From: Aquanectria penicillioides
Lineage: Eukaryota; Ascomycota; Sordariomycetes; Hypocreales; Nectriaceae
Direction: 5' to 3'
NCBI GenBank assembly: GCA_003415625.1
Contig: PYIU01000001.1
Span: 6,822,210-6,886,209, forward strand
Length of the DNA stretch: 64,000 nt
Part shown: positions 1 to 14,000 of the stretch, in pieces
Numbering within the stretch: position 1 is the stretch's first letter
Layout: each line of letters begins with the position of its first letter
Translations under genes and position numbers: made by a program
Notes under the pieces: generated by a model
What the model was told of the DNA's origin: nothing
What the model saw: the letters and a program-made list of their open reading frames with translations, nothing else
Databases searched by the model: none

Positions 1-1803
1 TAAATGCCTTTTAATTCTTAACTAAATATAGATTTAGCTTTTTAATTAATCTTATATTAATAAGGTTAATTTATATATAGGTATTTATATCTATATAAAT
101 CTTAACTTTAATATGCCTTTAAAGGGCAATTGCCTTATCTATAATAATATTTTTAATTAAGATTATTTTTAGTTTTAATATAAAAACTTTAGCTATAATT
201 TCTATATCTTTTTATTTTTTAAAAAGTCTTAAGGTTCCTTAAGTATAGTATTAATAGATTAAATTTATATATATTTTTATAGTTAGGCTAGCTTTAGCTT
301 ATAGCCTTAATCCCTAAAGCCCTTTTTAGGTAGCTTATAGTCTATAGTTAAATAGCTTAGCCTATTGCAGTTATAGTAGTATAATTAATTTAATTTATTA
401 CCTTTTGGCTTATTGCTATATAGTTATTATTTTTGCAATTTGCCTAAAGTATATAGACCCTTTAGGCTATAGAAACTTATGCCCCCTTTAAATAAAGGCC
501 TTAAATAGCTCTTTAAATAGATTACTTTTTAAGGTCTATTTAAGCTATTTAATAAAATAGCTTCTTTTATAATTCTTATTTAAAGCTTATTTATTTTTCT
601 CTTTAATATAGACCTATAGCCTTTTTGTTTTATAGGCTATATCCTTTAGTTTTAGGAGGTCTATTTATTTATAGTTTATTTTCTTCTTTAAGGATTTCTA
701 TAAGCTATAGTAGTATTAATAGGCTCTATCCTTACTTTCTTCTTTATAGTTTAAAGTCCTTAAGGATAGATATATTGCGCTTTAAGTATAAAAGTAATCT
801 ATTAGGGACTGCTTAATAGACTATTAAAGTTTTAATAGCTTATTTTATAATTCTTTCTTTTAAAGGTTTAAATTTATATACTTTTTTTATATAAAGTTAA
901 TAAAGTCTTACTATAAAGGGCTCTTTAGGCTTTCTTTATAGTTTCTCTATTAAGTTTATAGACTAAAGTTAAATTTAATTATTGCCTATTATATTTTCTA
1001 TATATTAATATAGCTTAATTAAAGATTATTTATTAATTTAATAGCTTTTATTTAATTATTAATCTTTATGCCTATTGCATTTTCTATAAGGGTTTTATAA
1101 TTATAAAATAAAGGTTTTTTATAGTTCTTTTTTAAGTTTATTATAAAGCAATTAATTAATTATTTTAGAATTTATATTTATATTAATTATTACTTTACTA
1201 TTATTAATTATTATTTAATAAGCATTTAAATAATTTATTATAAGGCCTTACTTTATAGCTTTTTTATGCTTTATTATAAAAGTATATTATATTTATTAAA
1301 TGTTTTTTAATAGGTTTATTTACCTTAAAATATTAATTTTAAGTTATAGCTTAATTAATATATATAAAAGTCTATTAATACATTTTATTTTAAACTTCTT
1401 AAAGCTTTTTTAGCTATTAATCTATTAATAGAATCTTAATTAATTAGTTCTAAAGGCTATTAGTATCTCTCTTTCTTTTAGAATTAAAAAGTAATTAGCT
1501 TATTAAGGTCCTATTGCTAATGCATTAGCAATCTCTTAAGTTATTTATTAATTGATTATATAGTTCCTTCTATTTTATGCTATGCTAATTACCCTATAGG
1601 GTATAGAAATTAAAGAATTATAAGGGTTAGCTAATTAAAGTAATATAAAATAGGTCTTTAGATAACTTATATATTATATATAAGCTTTAACTTATTGAGT
1701 GTTAGTTTATTGCTTAGTAATATATTTTTTATTTAAGGTATAGTAGTGTACCTATATAGCTATACTTAAAAGCCCCACTATCTATTAAGGTAAGTCTTCT
1801 ATC
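1..1803 (-). mobile_element. RIP-degraded LTR-retrotransposon fragment with a Gag zinc knuckle
   Basis: This AT-rich stretch does not match the LINE that dominates the rest of the block. On the minus strand, positions about 382-318 translate to YNCNRLSYLTIDYKLPKKG, which is a CCHC nucleocapsid knuckle (C-x2-C-x4-H-x4-C) if the Y residues are reverted from C and H by single G-to-A or C-to-T changes. Stop codons interrupt all frames. The right edge is placed where homology to the LINE copy at 60.8 kb begins (about 1804). The element runs off the left end, so pol and the other LTR are not visible. Gypsy versus Copia class is not resolved. The 63-residue open frame at 625-816 (+) is antisense and is not considered a gene. 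Confidence 0.5.
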
Positions 1804-2077
1804 TCTTTATAATTATAACTTAAATAGCTTTAATTATATTTTATAGTAAATATATATTAAATTCTTTATAAATATATTACCTTTTCTTTTATTAAACTTT
1901 TAGCTTATAGTATTTAATTAATATATAATAAACCTTAAAAAGGCTAAACTTAAAGTATAAATTACTTTTTATTAAACTTTAGGCAAAATAATCTTTATAT
2001 AATAACTAAAAAAGGTAATTAAATAGCTAATTTAAAAACTATATTAAATTGCTTAATATATTACTTTAATATAAAGG

Positions 2078-2209
2078 TGTAAGGATAGCGCTAGTGCATA
2101 ATATTAGGCCCTTATATATAGTTATATAATATAATTCTAGTATATTGTGCCTAAATTGCTTGATCTTTTGGTCTATTGGTTAAGTGGGCATGCTACCCTA
2201 TTTATTACA
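2078..2209 (+). repeat. Left LTR of the TRIM
   Basis: 132 bp, TG..CA ends. It differs from the right LTR mainly by C/T and G/A transitions. It contains TGGTCTATTGG (2169-2179), which fits the pol III A-box pattern. Confidence 0.78.
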
Positions 2210-2570
2210 ATTATTTAGGCATAATATGGGTCTTCTGGCTGTATAAGGTTGTAGGTTTGAATCCTACCTATAAGGCAGAACAAATAGAGTGTCTAACTAT
2301 ATACTTATATTAGGCTTATAAGGTAGGTATGCAATTACCTGCTACAATTAAGCCTTAAGGGTTAATATCTATTATATATCCTTAGGTATAAAGGACTGGC
2401 CTACTTAAGTTAATGCATACTATAAAGCTAGCCTATAGGCATAGCCTATAGGCATTTATTCTAGACCCTAGCTTCCTTAAGTGCGCATTAAAAAGGTTAT
2501 AGAAGGGGTAGCTTAGCCCTATAATATAGCATTTACAGCTTAAGATGCGCTGCTATTAAGGGGGGATAAT

Positions 2571-2702
2571 TATAAGAATAGTGCTGGCGCATAACACTAG
2601 GCCCTTATATATAGTTGTATAGTATAATTCCGGCATATTATGCCTAAATTGCTTGATCTTTTGGTCTATTAGCTAAGTGGGCATGCTATTCTATTTATTA
2701 CA
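2571..2702 (+). repeat. Right LTR of the TRIM
   Basis: 132 bp, same length as the left LTR. Its first bases are TATAAG where the left LTR has TGTAAG, a single G-to-A change. Confidence 0.78.
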
Positions 2703-2924
2703 AAAGGCAATTTAAGCCTAATTGCAATAATTAATAAAACTAGCTTATTATAAAGGCTATTTATTAATTTAAATAAATATAAAAATATATATAATATAAT
2801 AGTATAGCAATTAATTAGCTAAAACTGCAAAAAGTAAGCAATAAGCAAAAGGCTTATATAGCTAAAGCTAAATATATAGCTTAATATAATACTTTATTTA
2901 AAGCTAAAATAAAGAAAGGTATTA

Positions 2925-5754
2925 TTCAGTGGGTTATATAGAAGCGCACTACGCTAGGCTTGTAGACAACCCTACCTCTTCTACCGAAGAGGTAGTAACA
3001 AAACCTATAACTGCATTACTAGCATAACCAACTTTTCTAATATAGCTTATTTATAACTTTATTAAATAAAGTCTAAATATAAAAATAAAAATATTATTAG
3101 AATTACCTACTTTAAAATAATTAGTTTTATTAATATAAGTTATTTTAGTAGTATAATTATTAAATTCTAGCTATATAAAGCTTAAGCTTATTAATGCTAT
3201 TATAACTTTAAAATAGTAATTTATATGCCTTTTATAGAAATAATAGCATTAAGTTCTTTTTTATTAAAATATTAATTTAATGCTTATTTAAAGCTAAATC
3301 TACTATAATTTATATTAGGTATTTAGCTATAAGCTTAATTATTAATATCTTTATTTATTATAGTATTTTAAATGCATAAAAGAGATTAATATAAAGCCTT
3401 AATTTAGATAATTTAAATAATCTTAATTAAAGTATTATTAAAGCCTATATTTAAGGGCAAAGAAGGCAGCCTAATTAATAAGTATAATATTATTAATATA
3501 AAGTCCTTTAGGCTGTAATTTTAGCTGCTACTTTAATCCTTAATTTAAGCAGTAGTAGCAGTGCCTGCTTAAGTTATACTAGCTTAATTGAATGACCCCT
3601 ATAATGCCTTTTATTTAATTACTTTAGGGATATAATTAAAGTAGATTAATAAGGCTATACTTAATAAAAGCTGCTTTTTTGCCTTATTAGCCTAAAGCTA
3701 AAGCTCTCTTAAGGCTTTAATAGCTTTAACCTCTTTTAGGATTATTGCATTTTCCTAGAGTTTTTATATGGCCTTTAGTATAGCCTAGCTATAAGGGATA
3801 GAACCTAAAGGGGCTGTTTTTCTCCTTTTGGCCTTATCCTTTTGCAATTAATTAAAGAGCTCCTTTTAGGACTAAATATTCTTTTTATTTTCCTTCTTTT
3901 AGTTCTTATAAGCCCAGTCCTTAACCTTTTTATATAATTCCTCTATTATAAAAGCCCTATTATTAATTTAAATATACTGCTATATATATATACACTAGGA
4001 TTGTAAAGCAATTTACTTTTAGTATTGCTAGATTATCTCTTTTTGCATTAATTAAATAATAATTGCAAGATTAAGATAGGCTATAGCATTTAATATAATC
4101 TGCCTAATTGGGCTGTTTAAAAGGTCTAGCTTCTATGCGCTTTAAATAGCGGCAAGGTCTCTTTTAGTCTTCCTTAGGGTAATAGCTTTCTTTTTAAGCT
4201 ATATAGAAAATAAAAGCTCTTCTTAATCCTTAACTAATTGGCGGAGGGGCTATAAAATAACCTTAGGAGTAAGGGGCATTAGCCCTACCTTTTTAAAGCC
4301 TATATATATATAATAGGCCTTAAATGCAGCCTAATATATTGCTTTCTATTGGTTAAGAAAGTTTAATTAGGTAATATATATGCCTTTAGCTTAGATAAAG
4401 TTCTTAAGGGATAATTACTATACCTTCTTAAGGTGCTAGTAAATATTAATATTAAGGGGCTAAAGGATATAATTGGTATAAGCAGAAAGGCAAAAAGGGA
4501 TAATATTAAAGGTATAATAATACTATATAAAATTAGGGTCTTTATAAGCTAAAAACCTATCTATTAGGAGCATTTAATATATTGGATTTTTCTTTTTCTT
4601 TAGCTAAATAGCAAAAGCTTAGGTTTAAGTGGCCTTTATAATATTAGTTTTATACCTAAACTACTCCTTAATTAAATGGCTATTAAAGGTATTATTAAGG
4701 GCAAAAGAGTATTTATTAAAGTGCTTTAACTACTATTAAGCCTAATAGCTGTTTGTATATTTAGTTGCTATATTAGTAAGGATAATATTTTTATTAATAT
4801 TAGCTATAATGTATTCTTTAAGAAGGACCTTTGCTAAAAGGATAAAGAAAGAAGGAATTAATATTCTAGCAGTACTAATAATATTAATAGAGGTAAGAGA
4901 CTCCTTATTGCCTAACTAAAAGGTTATAGGCCAGGTGTTTTTCTTTATTTAAATTAAGTATATCTTTAGGCTACTATTAATTTAGCCTATTTATAAGGGC
5001 GTTTTATTGAAGTTCTATAGATTGGCTGGATTAAGTAAAAGCTTTTTGGTAATAGCCTTAAATTCCTTAAATTAGGCCTCTATATTAGGAAGGTTATACT
5101 TAGCAAAAGCTCTTATAATCTCCTTAATCTTTAGAGTCTTAAATTAAAGCTTTAGATACTACTATTTAAACCAGCAAGCTTAAGCTTTAGAAATAGCTAT
5201 TTTTAGACCTTAAATTTAGTGTTTTTTTAAGAAGCTAATATAATTATATATATAGGCTTTTATTACAGTAAATGCACTTTTCTCTATATTATATATATAT
5301 ATAATAATTGCTTGCTTTTCTTTTGCAGTTATAGCTTAAGGTAACCCTCCTTTATTAATACTAAAAGGAAGCTGCTTTTTTACTTTTAATAATAATATAT
5401 ATTTTTTAGTAAAAGACTCCTTAATATAGTATAAATAAGCTAGTTTATTTACAGTTAATATATAGGGCAGTAAAGGATTTGCCTAAATTATCTATATAAT
5501 ATTCTAACCCAATAGGTATGCATAAGTGGTATTTGCTATAGCAATATAGGACTTATAAGAAATTTAAGCTATATTGAAATTAAAAGTAAAAATGCAAGAA
5601 TAATAAATTTGGTTGATTTTAGGCTTTAAATAAAGAAGTTATTGATAAGTTATGTTGGAAAAGTTAGTTATGCTAGTAATATAGTTATAGGTTTTATTAC
5701 TATCTTTTTAGTAGGAGAGATAGGGTTGAAAGCTAGCTTATATAATCTAGTGGG
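2925..5754 (-). mobile_element. RIP-inactivated pogo/Fot1-like DNA transposon
   Basis: The element interrupts the old LINE and is flanked by a TA dinucleotide (2923-2924 and 5755-5756); the empty site is seen in the LINE near 61,250. Its ends are imperfect inverted repeats of roughly 120 bp; the best-conserved part reads AAAACCTATAACT and TTACTAGCATAAC on both arms. On the minus strand, with stops read through, three blocks resemble pogo/Fot1 DDE transposases: NFNKTPLQIG at about 5030-4985 (catalytic D-E of NFDET now N-K), SLTSINIISTA at about 4890-4860, and NIIPFCLSAYTNYILQPLNI at about 4490-4430. Many TAG/TAA stops and at least one frame change separate them, so it cannot encode a working enzyme. 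Confidence 0.72.
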
Positions 5755-7456
5755 TAATAGCTAAAAGAAACTTTAGAACTTAAAGAGATAAATATAACTT
5801 TAAAGTAATATTACTTTAGCTTTTTTATAGCTTTTTTTCTTTAATTGCCTTAAATAAGATTCTTTAGCTATAAGCTATATTAAAAAGATAATTATATTAA
5901 TAAAATATTTCTTTTTTAAGCTTTAGGTAAATAATTAAAATATTAAATCTATTATAATAAATTTTATAATATAATTATTAAGTATAAATTAAATACTATA
6001 AAATGCTAAAAATTTAATATAAAATTATATTAAACTTTATAAATTAGTTTATTTATTCTTTAAAATTTAATTATAAAAAGCTTTTAGTAATAATAAATTT
6101 TCTATTAGCTTTCTTAAAGTATATAGTAAGCCCTTTTTAAAAGCCTTTATTATTATTATTAATATAAATATTATATTTAAGTATTTTTTATATTGCTTTT
6201 ATTATATAATTGCTATAATTATTTTTAAATTTAATAAAATAATAGCCTAAAAATATATAATATTTAAATAAAAATCTATTTTTCTTTTAATATAATAAAT
6301 AAAATAATAGAATTAATAATAGCTTAATAAATAGTAATAATAGCTAAAAACTTAAATATACTTTTTAATAATTAAATAAAAAATAGATCTTAAAGATTTA
6401 TTAAGCTTACTTTTATAATTATAGTAAAAGCAATATATATAATATAAGCCTATAGTAAAATAGTATTGCTTCTTTAATTAAACTTTACTATAGCCTTTAA
6501 TTTAATTAACTATAAAAGGCTTATTATTACTCTTTATAATTAAGGCTATTTATAGTAATTATTAGTTTAGCTTTTTAATTATTTATTTAAGCATTTAATA
6601 TATCTTTAGTTTAATAATAAGTCCTTTAAACCCTATAGTATTAAAGTAAAGATTCTATAGGAATTATTACTTTTTTTTATTCTTTTTATTCTATTTATAT
6701 TAAGGCTTTATATAGTACTTTAAAAAGTCCTTAAAATTATAATAATTAAATTTATTAATAATATAAATATATTTATATTTAATAAAAATATAATAAAGAC
6801 TTAAGCTTAATTTAAAGCTATATAAATAGTATATATATTTTAGGCCTTTATTAATAATATAACCTTTAAATTTATTAAAGCCTAATTTCTTTATTTTTTT
6901 TATTAATACTAAAGGCATTAAGTTTAATTAACTCTTATCTATAATATAATTTAGCTATAAGAATTATACTATTTTTTAAGGTTATAGCTATATAAAAAGC
7001 TACTTTAGAGCCTATATATCTTTAAGCTTAAAAGAAAACTTAAGTGCTAAAGGCAGGCCCTTACTGCCCTTATAATAAGTATATAAAGAATAAACCTTAA
7101 GGCTGCCTATATAATATATATATATATAATTAAGTTTATAATTGCTTATAGCATTAATATATATTATTTCTTAATAAAAAAGAATAAAAACTTAAAAGGG
7201 ATTGCTAAAGCCTTATTTATTAAATAAACTTAAGCCCTTTATATTATAGGGAAAGGCTATAAGGCTATTTTAAGTAAATTACTAAAAAATAAGCTTAAAA
7301 TCTCTTTATTTAATATATACTTTAATAAATAATTTATTTAATTTTAAAGCTAACTTTAAGCTTAAGGCATTAAAAAACTTATTTTTTTTATAATTATATT
7401 AATAATATAGTAAATTTATTATTATTATTATAATAGCCTTTAATATAAATTAATAT

Positions 7457-7994
7457 TTTATATTTATTAATACTCTATAGATCTATAAGGTAAATAGTGC
7501 TTCTATACTATATAAATAAAGGAAAAAACTATATTAGTAAAATAAAAACCTTTATTTAATATAATATTAAACCTAATGCAAGTCCCCTATAGAGAAGCGT
7601 TAGATTAAAAGTTAATTTAGTGCTATTACTAAAATATTCTATTTATTTAATTATAGAGTTAGTAAGTAAAGTAAAAGTAAGGCCTATAATAGGCCTAAAT
7701 TGCCTATACTATAGGCCTATTATAGGGAGTAGGGCGCTGTTTTAGTGCTGCTAGCTAGCAGCCAGCTAGCTATTAGCTATTTAAATGCTATTATTATTAT
7801 TTCTTAATCTTTATAGATATGCCTAATTCGTTTTTTTTTCTTCTTTCTTTATATGCCTCTATAAAAGCTTTCTATTGCCTTTAAATATATGCTTTACTAA
7901 TACATTATTTGCGCAAAATACCTAATTTATATAAGTACTAATTGCTATTTCTATTGCTACTTTATATTAATTATATATAGCTAAAGATAATAAC

Positions 7995-8061
<67 letters not shown>

Positions 8062-11000
8062 GTAGTATATATTTAATATAGCTATAAATAGCATTTTTGC
8101 TAATATTAATAAATACTAAAATATTAAGCTAGCTGCATTAAGGTAGGAAGTGCTATACTAACCTTAAGGGCAGTATAGAATCTACTTTATTTTATATGCA
8201 TTATATAAATAGCAAGAAATAAAAAGGACAGTCTATATTAAAATTAGGCCAATATATAGTTTCTATCCCTTATAGCTATAAGAAACTAACTATTAATAGA
8301 TATTAAGGCTAGTAGCTATATAGCTTATGCCTATATATATAAGCTATATAAGCTATTACTATATTTAATAAAGGCTAATGCCTATATATTAATAGTAGCT
8401 TTATAGAAAGGGATAGCTATAATAAGTATAGCTTAATTTAGTTTTACTATAAGTATAATGCTAATATAAATTATAGGAAGAGGAGCTTTAGCAGTTAAGG
8501 GCTAAGGCTATTTAGGCTAAAAGAAGGGCAATTTAAGTGCACTCTTAAGCTATATCTATAATCCTAACTATAGATTTTAGTATTAATTAGCTTTATAAGC
8601 TAATTAATAAAGTTAACTATATAGCTATAGCTCTTAAGAGCTTAATAGCTATATTGCCTTCTTTAGTTAAGGGAGCTAAGGCTATTTAAGAATAAATAAT
8701 GCCTAAAAGCAATAGTAGTAATAAATAGTATTAGTTTTAATATAGATTTATATTAATTAATATTAATAGTAAAGACTAAAGTTTAATATAATTCCTTAAG
8801 TAATAGCTTAAGCTTAAGTAAAGCTAAAGGGGGATTAAAGTAAAGAGGGCTTAAGAATAAAGGGAATAAAGGGAAGAATAGCAAAAAGAAAAATAAAAAG
8901 AAAGATAGTAAAAAGAATAAAATAAATCTTATATCTTTTAAGGAGAATATAAACTTAAAGTAAATAGTATTATTAAAATAAATAAATATAAATTAAGTAT
9001 AGTAATAAATAGAAATAAAGTTTAAATAGGGCTAAAATAAAGACTTAATTATTAAAAGGGGTAGGCTTTAGTATATTATTTATATAGTAGGCTAGTTTTT
9101 TCCCTTTTTTAAAAAGGGTTTTTTTAGGTATATTAACTTTCTTTTTAATAAAGAGGTTAAAGTGCTTAAGTAAAAAAGTTACTAAAAGGTAAAGGCAATA
9201 TAAAAGCAGGTATATTTTAAACTAAATGCAGCTTAATAGCTAGCTTATAGTATAGTATAATATATAGATAGGCTAGCCATTTAATAAAGTAGTATGCAAT
9301 TTAGGCTTTAGATAGATATTACTTAAGCTTAAAAAGATTATAGAGTAGATTAAATAGGGTTTCTCTTTAACTTAAGTAAAGTAAGTAATATAATATAATA
9401 TAGCTAACTATTTTAATAGTATCTTTATATTAGTACTAAAGTATACTTACCTTAAGGACCTTTCTTTAGAAAAGAAAACCTTAAAATTTAATATATTTTA
9501 TTTGCATTTAGATAAGTAAAAAGCTTTTATATTTCTTAAGTCCTTTATATAGGCAAATAGTCTTCTTTTTTATATAGAGTAAAAAGATTTTAGCTGCCTT
9601 TATTCTATTATTAGTATGCTATTTATAAAACTTATATTTAGCTTATTTCTATTAATATCTTTAATTAGCTAATATTTAATTTTTAATTAACTTTTAATTT
9701 TCTTTATATTTCTTATTAAAAAGCTAATTAATAAGCTACTTTTTATATTTCTATATTAATTTATACTAAAGGCTATTATAATAGTAATAGTAGATTTAAT
9801 ATATTGCTAATATAATTTAAAGAAGAATAAGTCTCTTAATGCCTTAAGTTTAAAGCTAGCCTTAAAACTAAATAAATTATTTATTAAGGTATATATTTAG
9901 CAAAAAGATTTTAAGCTTACTTTTTAGCAATTTAATTAAAGTGGCTTTATAGCCTCCTTTAATAGTATAAAGGGCTTAAGTCTATTTAATTAATAGGGCT
10001 TTAGCAATTTTTTTAGGTTATTGCTTCTTTTTATTAAGAAATAATATATATTAATACTATAAGTAATTATAGATTTAATTATATATATATATATTATATA
10101 GGCAGCCTTAATATTTACTCCCTATATGCTTGCTATAAGGGCAATAAAGGCCTACCTTTAGCACTTAAGTTTTCCCTTAAGCTTAAAGATATATAGGCCT
10201 TAAAGTAGTTTTTTATATAGCTATAATCTAAAGAAATAGTATAATTTCTATAGTTAGACTATATTATAGATAAGGGTTAATTAAACTTAATGCCCTTAAT
10301 ATTAGCAAAAGAAATAAAGAAGCTAGGCTTTAATAGGTTTAAAGGTTATACTATTAATAAAGGCCTAAAATATATATACTATTTATATAGTTTTAAGTTA
10401 GGCTTAAGTCTTTATTATATCTCTTTTAAATATAAGTATATTTATATTATTAGTAAATCTAACTACTATAATTTTAAGGACTTTATTAAGTGCTATATAA
10501 AGCCTTAATATAAATAGAATAAAGAGAATAAAAAAGAGTAGCAATCCCTATAGAACTTTAGCTTTAATGCTATAAAGTTTAAAAGACTTACTATTAAACT
10601 AAAGGTATATTAAATGCTTAAATAAATAATTAAAAAGCTAAATTAATAACTATTATAAATAGCCTTAATTATAAAAGGTAGCAATAAGCCTCTTATAGTT
10701 AATTAAGTTAAAGGCTATAGTAAAATCCAATTAAAGAAGTAATACTATTTTGCTATAAGCCTATATTGCATATATTACTTTTACTATAACTATAAGGGCA
10801 AGCTTAATAGATCTTTAAGGTCTATTTCTTATTTAATTATTAAGGAGTATATTTAGGTTTTTAGCTATTATTGCTATTTGCTAGGCTATTATTAACTTTA
10901 TTACTTTATTAATAATACTAAAAAAGGAGATAGATCTTTATTTAAATACTATATATTTTTAGGCTATTATTTTATTTAATTTAGAAATAATAGTAGCAAT

Positions 11001-14000
11001 TATATAGTAGAAGCAATATAGAAAGTGCTTAAATGCAATGCTTGCATTAATAATAGTAGTAAGGGCTTTTAAAAAGGGCTTATTATATACTTTAAGGAAG
11101 CTAATAGGGAATTTATTACTATTAAAAGTTTTTTATAATTAGATTTTAAAGAGTAAGTATATTAATTTATAAAGTTTAATACAATTTTATATTAGGTTCT
11201 TAGCGTTTTATAGCATTTAGTTTATACCTATAGATTATATTATAAGGTCTATTATAATAGGTTTAATATCTTAATTATTTACCTAAAGTTTAAAAAAGAA
11301 GTATTTTGCTAGTATAATTGCCTTTTTAATATAGCTTATAGTTAAGGAATTTTACTTAAAGCAGTTAAAGGGAGGGAGCTATAGTAAGGCTAAGGCAATA
11401 CTGCTTTAAAGTTATATCTATTTTTTTAAGTTTTAAAGTTTTTTTTAGCTACTTATATCTTTCTTTATTTTAGCTTTAAATAGGGTATTATATTAAGCTG
11501 CTTATTTAGCCTTAGCTATATAAGCCTTTTGCTTATTGCCTATTTTTTATAGTTTTAGCTAATTAGCTATTATACTATTATATTATATATATTTTTATGC
11601 TTATTTAAATTAATAAATAGCCTTTATAATAGATTAGTTCTATTAATTATTATAATTAGGCCTAAATTGCCTTTATATTAAAGTAATATATTAAGCAATT
11701 TAATGCAGTTCTTAAATTAGCTATTTAATTGCCTATTTTAATTATTATATAAAGGTTATCTTACTAAAAGTCCAATAAAGGGTAATTTATACTTTAAGTT
11801 TAGCCTTTTTAAAGTTTATTATATATTAGTTAAATGCTATAGGCTAAAGATTTAATAAAAGGGAAGGCAATATATTTATAAAGGGCCTAATATATATTTG
11901 CTATAAAATATAGTTAAAGCCATTTAAATTATAATTAAGGCCTAAATAAATAATATAGCTATTTTTTAAGGCTTAAACTAAATTAAAAGTACTATTTTTA
12001 GTATTATTTGCTTTTTAAATTACTATTCTATAGGGGGTTATTAAGGCTATATTTAGCTATTGCATTTTTATTAAAAAGGTTAAGCTATATAGAGTGGTTC
12101 TATTATAGCAGTTTTAAATTAAATAGTATAGATTAAAGTCTTTAACTATAATTATTTAAAGGGCTAAAGTAAGGCTAGCTAAAGTATATATTGCTTTTAA
12201 ATTTCCCTTACCTTTTAGGGGGTTATATACTATAATTATTTTTATATAATAGTAATTAAAATTAATATTAATTTAATTTTCTTTAGCCTAATAGATTTAA
12301 GTTTTTAGTTTATATTATTTATATATATAAAGAGCTATATAGCTTAAATAGTAGATTATAATATAGTTTAATCTTTTAGGATTTATTAAAGCATTAATCC
12401 TTTAGTTTTTAGCTAGTTTTAAAAGTATAATTGCATTATATTTATTATAGGTATATAGAGCTTAATAGATTAACTTAAAGTAATAGTATATATTTTAGAA
12501 TAAAACTTATATTAATTAAATATAAGGAAGAGAGTTAATTTAATAGATAGTAGCAATAGGGTATAGGCACTAAAGAAAAGGGAAGTATTAAATAAAGTAT
12601 AGTATTATTTATTTATAGAGCCTAAAGGTTAGCTAATTCTTTTAGTAAAGGGAGAAGCTATAAAGAAGGGGTTCTTAAAAAAGCTATTCTATTATATATA
12701 AGGGATATTTTACTATATTAAAATGCATTTTTTATATTTTATTAATTATTTATAGTATTCTTCTTTTATATAGATTTAATGCTTTTTTACTATAAAATAG
12801 ATATAGCTTTAGGCTAAATAATCTTTATAGTATAGAGTATAATAATAAAGGATTTTTTCTTTTTTAATAAAGCAATTATTATACATTAAGCTATTATATT
12901 AGCTATAGATTAAGGTAAATTAATAGTTTTTTATAATATAGCTATACTTATAGTATTAAAAGTATTAAATAGGTTTTAATTCTTTATTAAAAGGTTTGCA
13001 ATTATAAAGTTTAGCATTAAAAAATAGCCTATTATTATATAGGCTATTAGCTTCTTTAATTAATAAAATATAAAGAATTAAGTTTATTTTTATTATAGTA
13101 CTATTTTAAGCCTAAATAAGCTTTATTTTACTAACTCTTAAGGTATTAGCATTATTAATAGTTTTAATAAATTTATTTATATTATTAAGAATAGATTTAA
13201 CTTAAATTCCCTTTACTAAAATAATAAAGATTAAAAGAGCTAAAAGGGCATTATTCCTAAATATAATAGCTATCTATCCTTTCTTATAGAAGGCTTTAGC
13301 CTATTTTAAGGTAAAAAAAGTAAGGATTATATCTCTATTAAAAAGGCAGTATATTGTAATTATATAAAAGTTATTATAGGCTTAATTTACTATTTATATA
13401 GTTTCTATTAAAGTGCAGTTTTTAATATTCTTAAGGGTATCTTTAATGTAAATAGTAACTTTATGCTTAATATAGCTATATATTATATATTTACTAATTT
13501 TAGTATTTATAGGTATAAGGCTATATAAAAGGATTAATGTATAAAATTATTATATTAATTAAAAAGAAAAGGGGCTTAAATTAGCTAAAGCAGCTATTAT
13601 TGCTATAATAATAGCAATTATTATAGTAATAGTAATTTTATTAATAAATCTCTTTTTAGAAGTTATATTAGTCTTAAAGGGAAGGCAAAAGTGCATTTTA
13701 TATATATTAGTATAGGTTTAAAATACCTTTTAAACCGCTTTAAGGAGGTAAGATAGAATAATCTTAATAATAGCTTTATAGGCTTCTTTATCTTTATTAA
13801 TTGTAAGGCTTCTATTAGCTTTTATTGCTTTATTTATTTTAGGCATATTGCTATATTGGCTAGCAGTAGAAAGGGGGTTATATTAGCTATTTTTAATATT
13901 ATATCTTTTTAAATTAATAACTATTAAAAGGGCTATAGTATTAGCATTGCACTTTTAATATGCTATTGTATTTAGGGGTAGCTTAATATAAGGAATTAAT

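Larger units (their letters stand above)
2078..2702 (+). mobile_element. TRIM: miniature LTR retrotransposon, non-coding
   Basis: Two direct repeats of exactly 132 bp (2078-2209 and 2571-2702) flank a 361-bp internal region with no coding capacity. The repeats begin TGTAAG (mutated to TATAAG in the second) and end TTATTACA, so they have the TG..CA ends of LTRs. The whole unit is flanked by the 5-bp duplication AAAGG (2073-2077 and 2703-2707); the equivalent uninterrupted LINE site near 61,025 has a single AAAGG. A purine tract, AAGGGGGGATAA, stands just before the right LTR, as expected for a polypurine tract. No clear primer binding site was recognised. The element is visibly less RIP-mutated than its host LINE. 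Confidence 0.8.

Noticed and set aside
2162..2275. Functional tRNA gene
   Set aside because: A- and B-box-like motifs and a T-arm are visible, but the acceptor stem does not pair, the anticodon arm is not canonical, and the LTR boundary runs through it.
6700..6918. Conserved 72-residue ORF, also at 10290, 17881 and 53119, as a multicopy gene
   Set aside because: It lies antisense to the LINE reverse transcriptase, where the opposite strand gives RPISLL, SPILF and the degraded FADD box. It is a by-product of the repeat.
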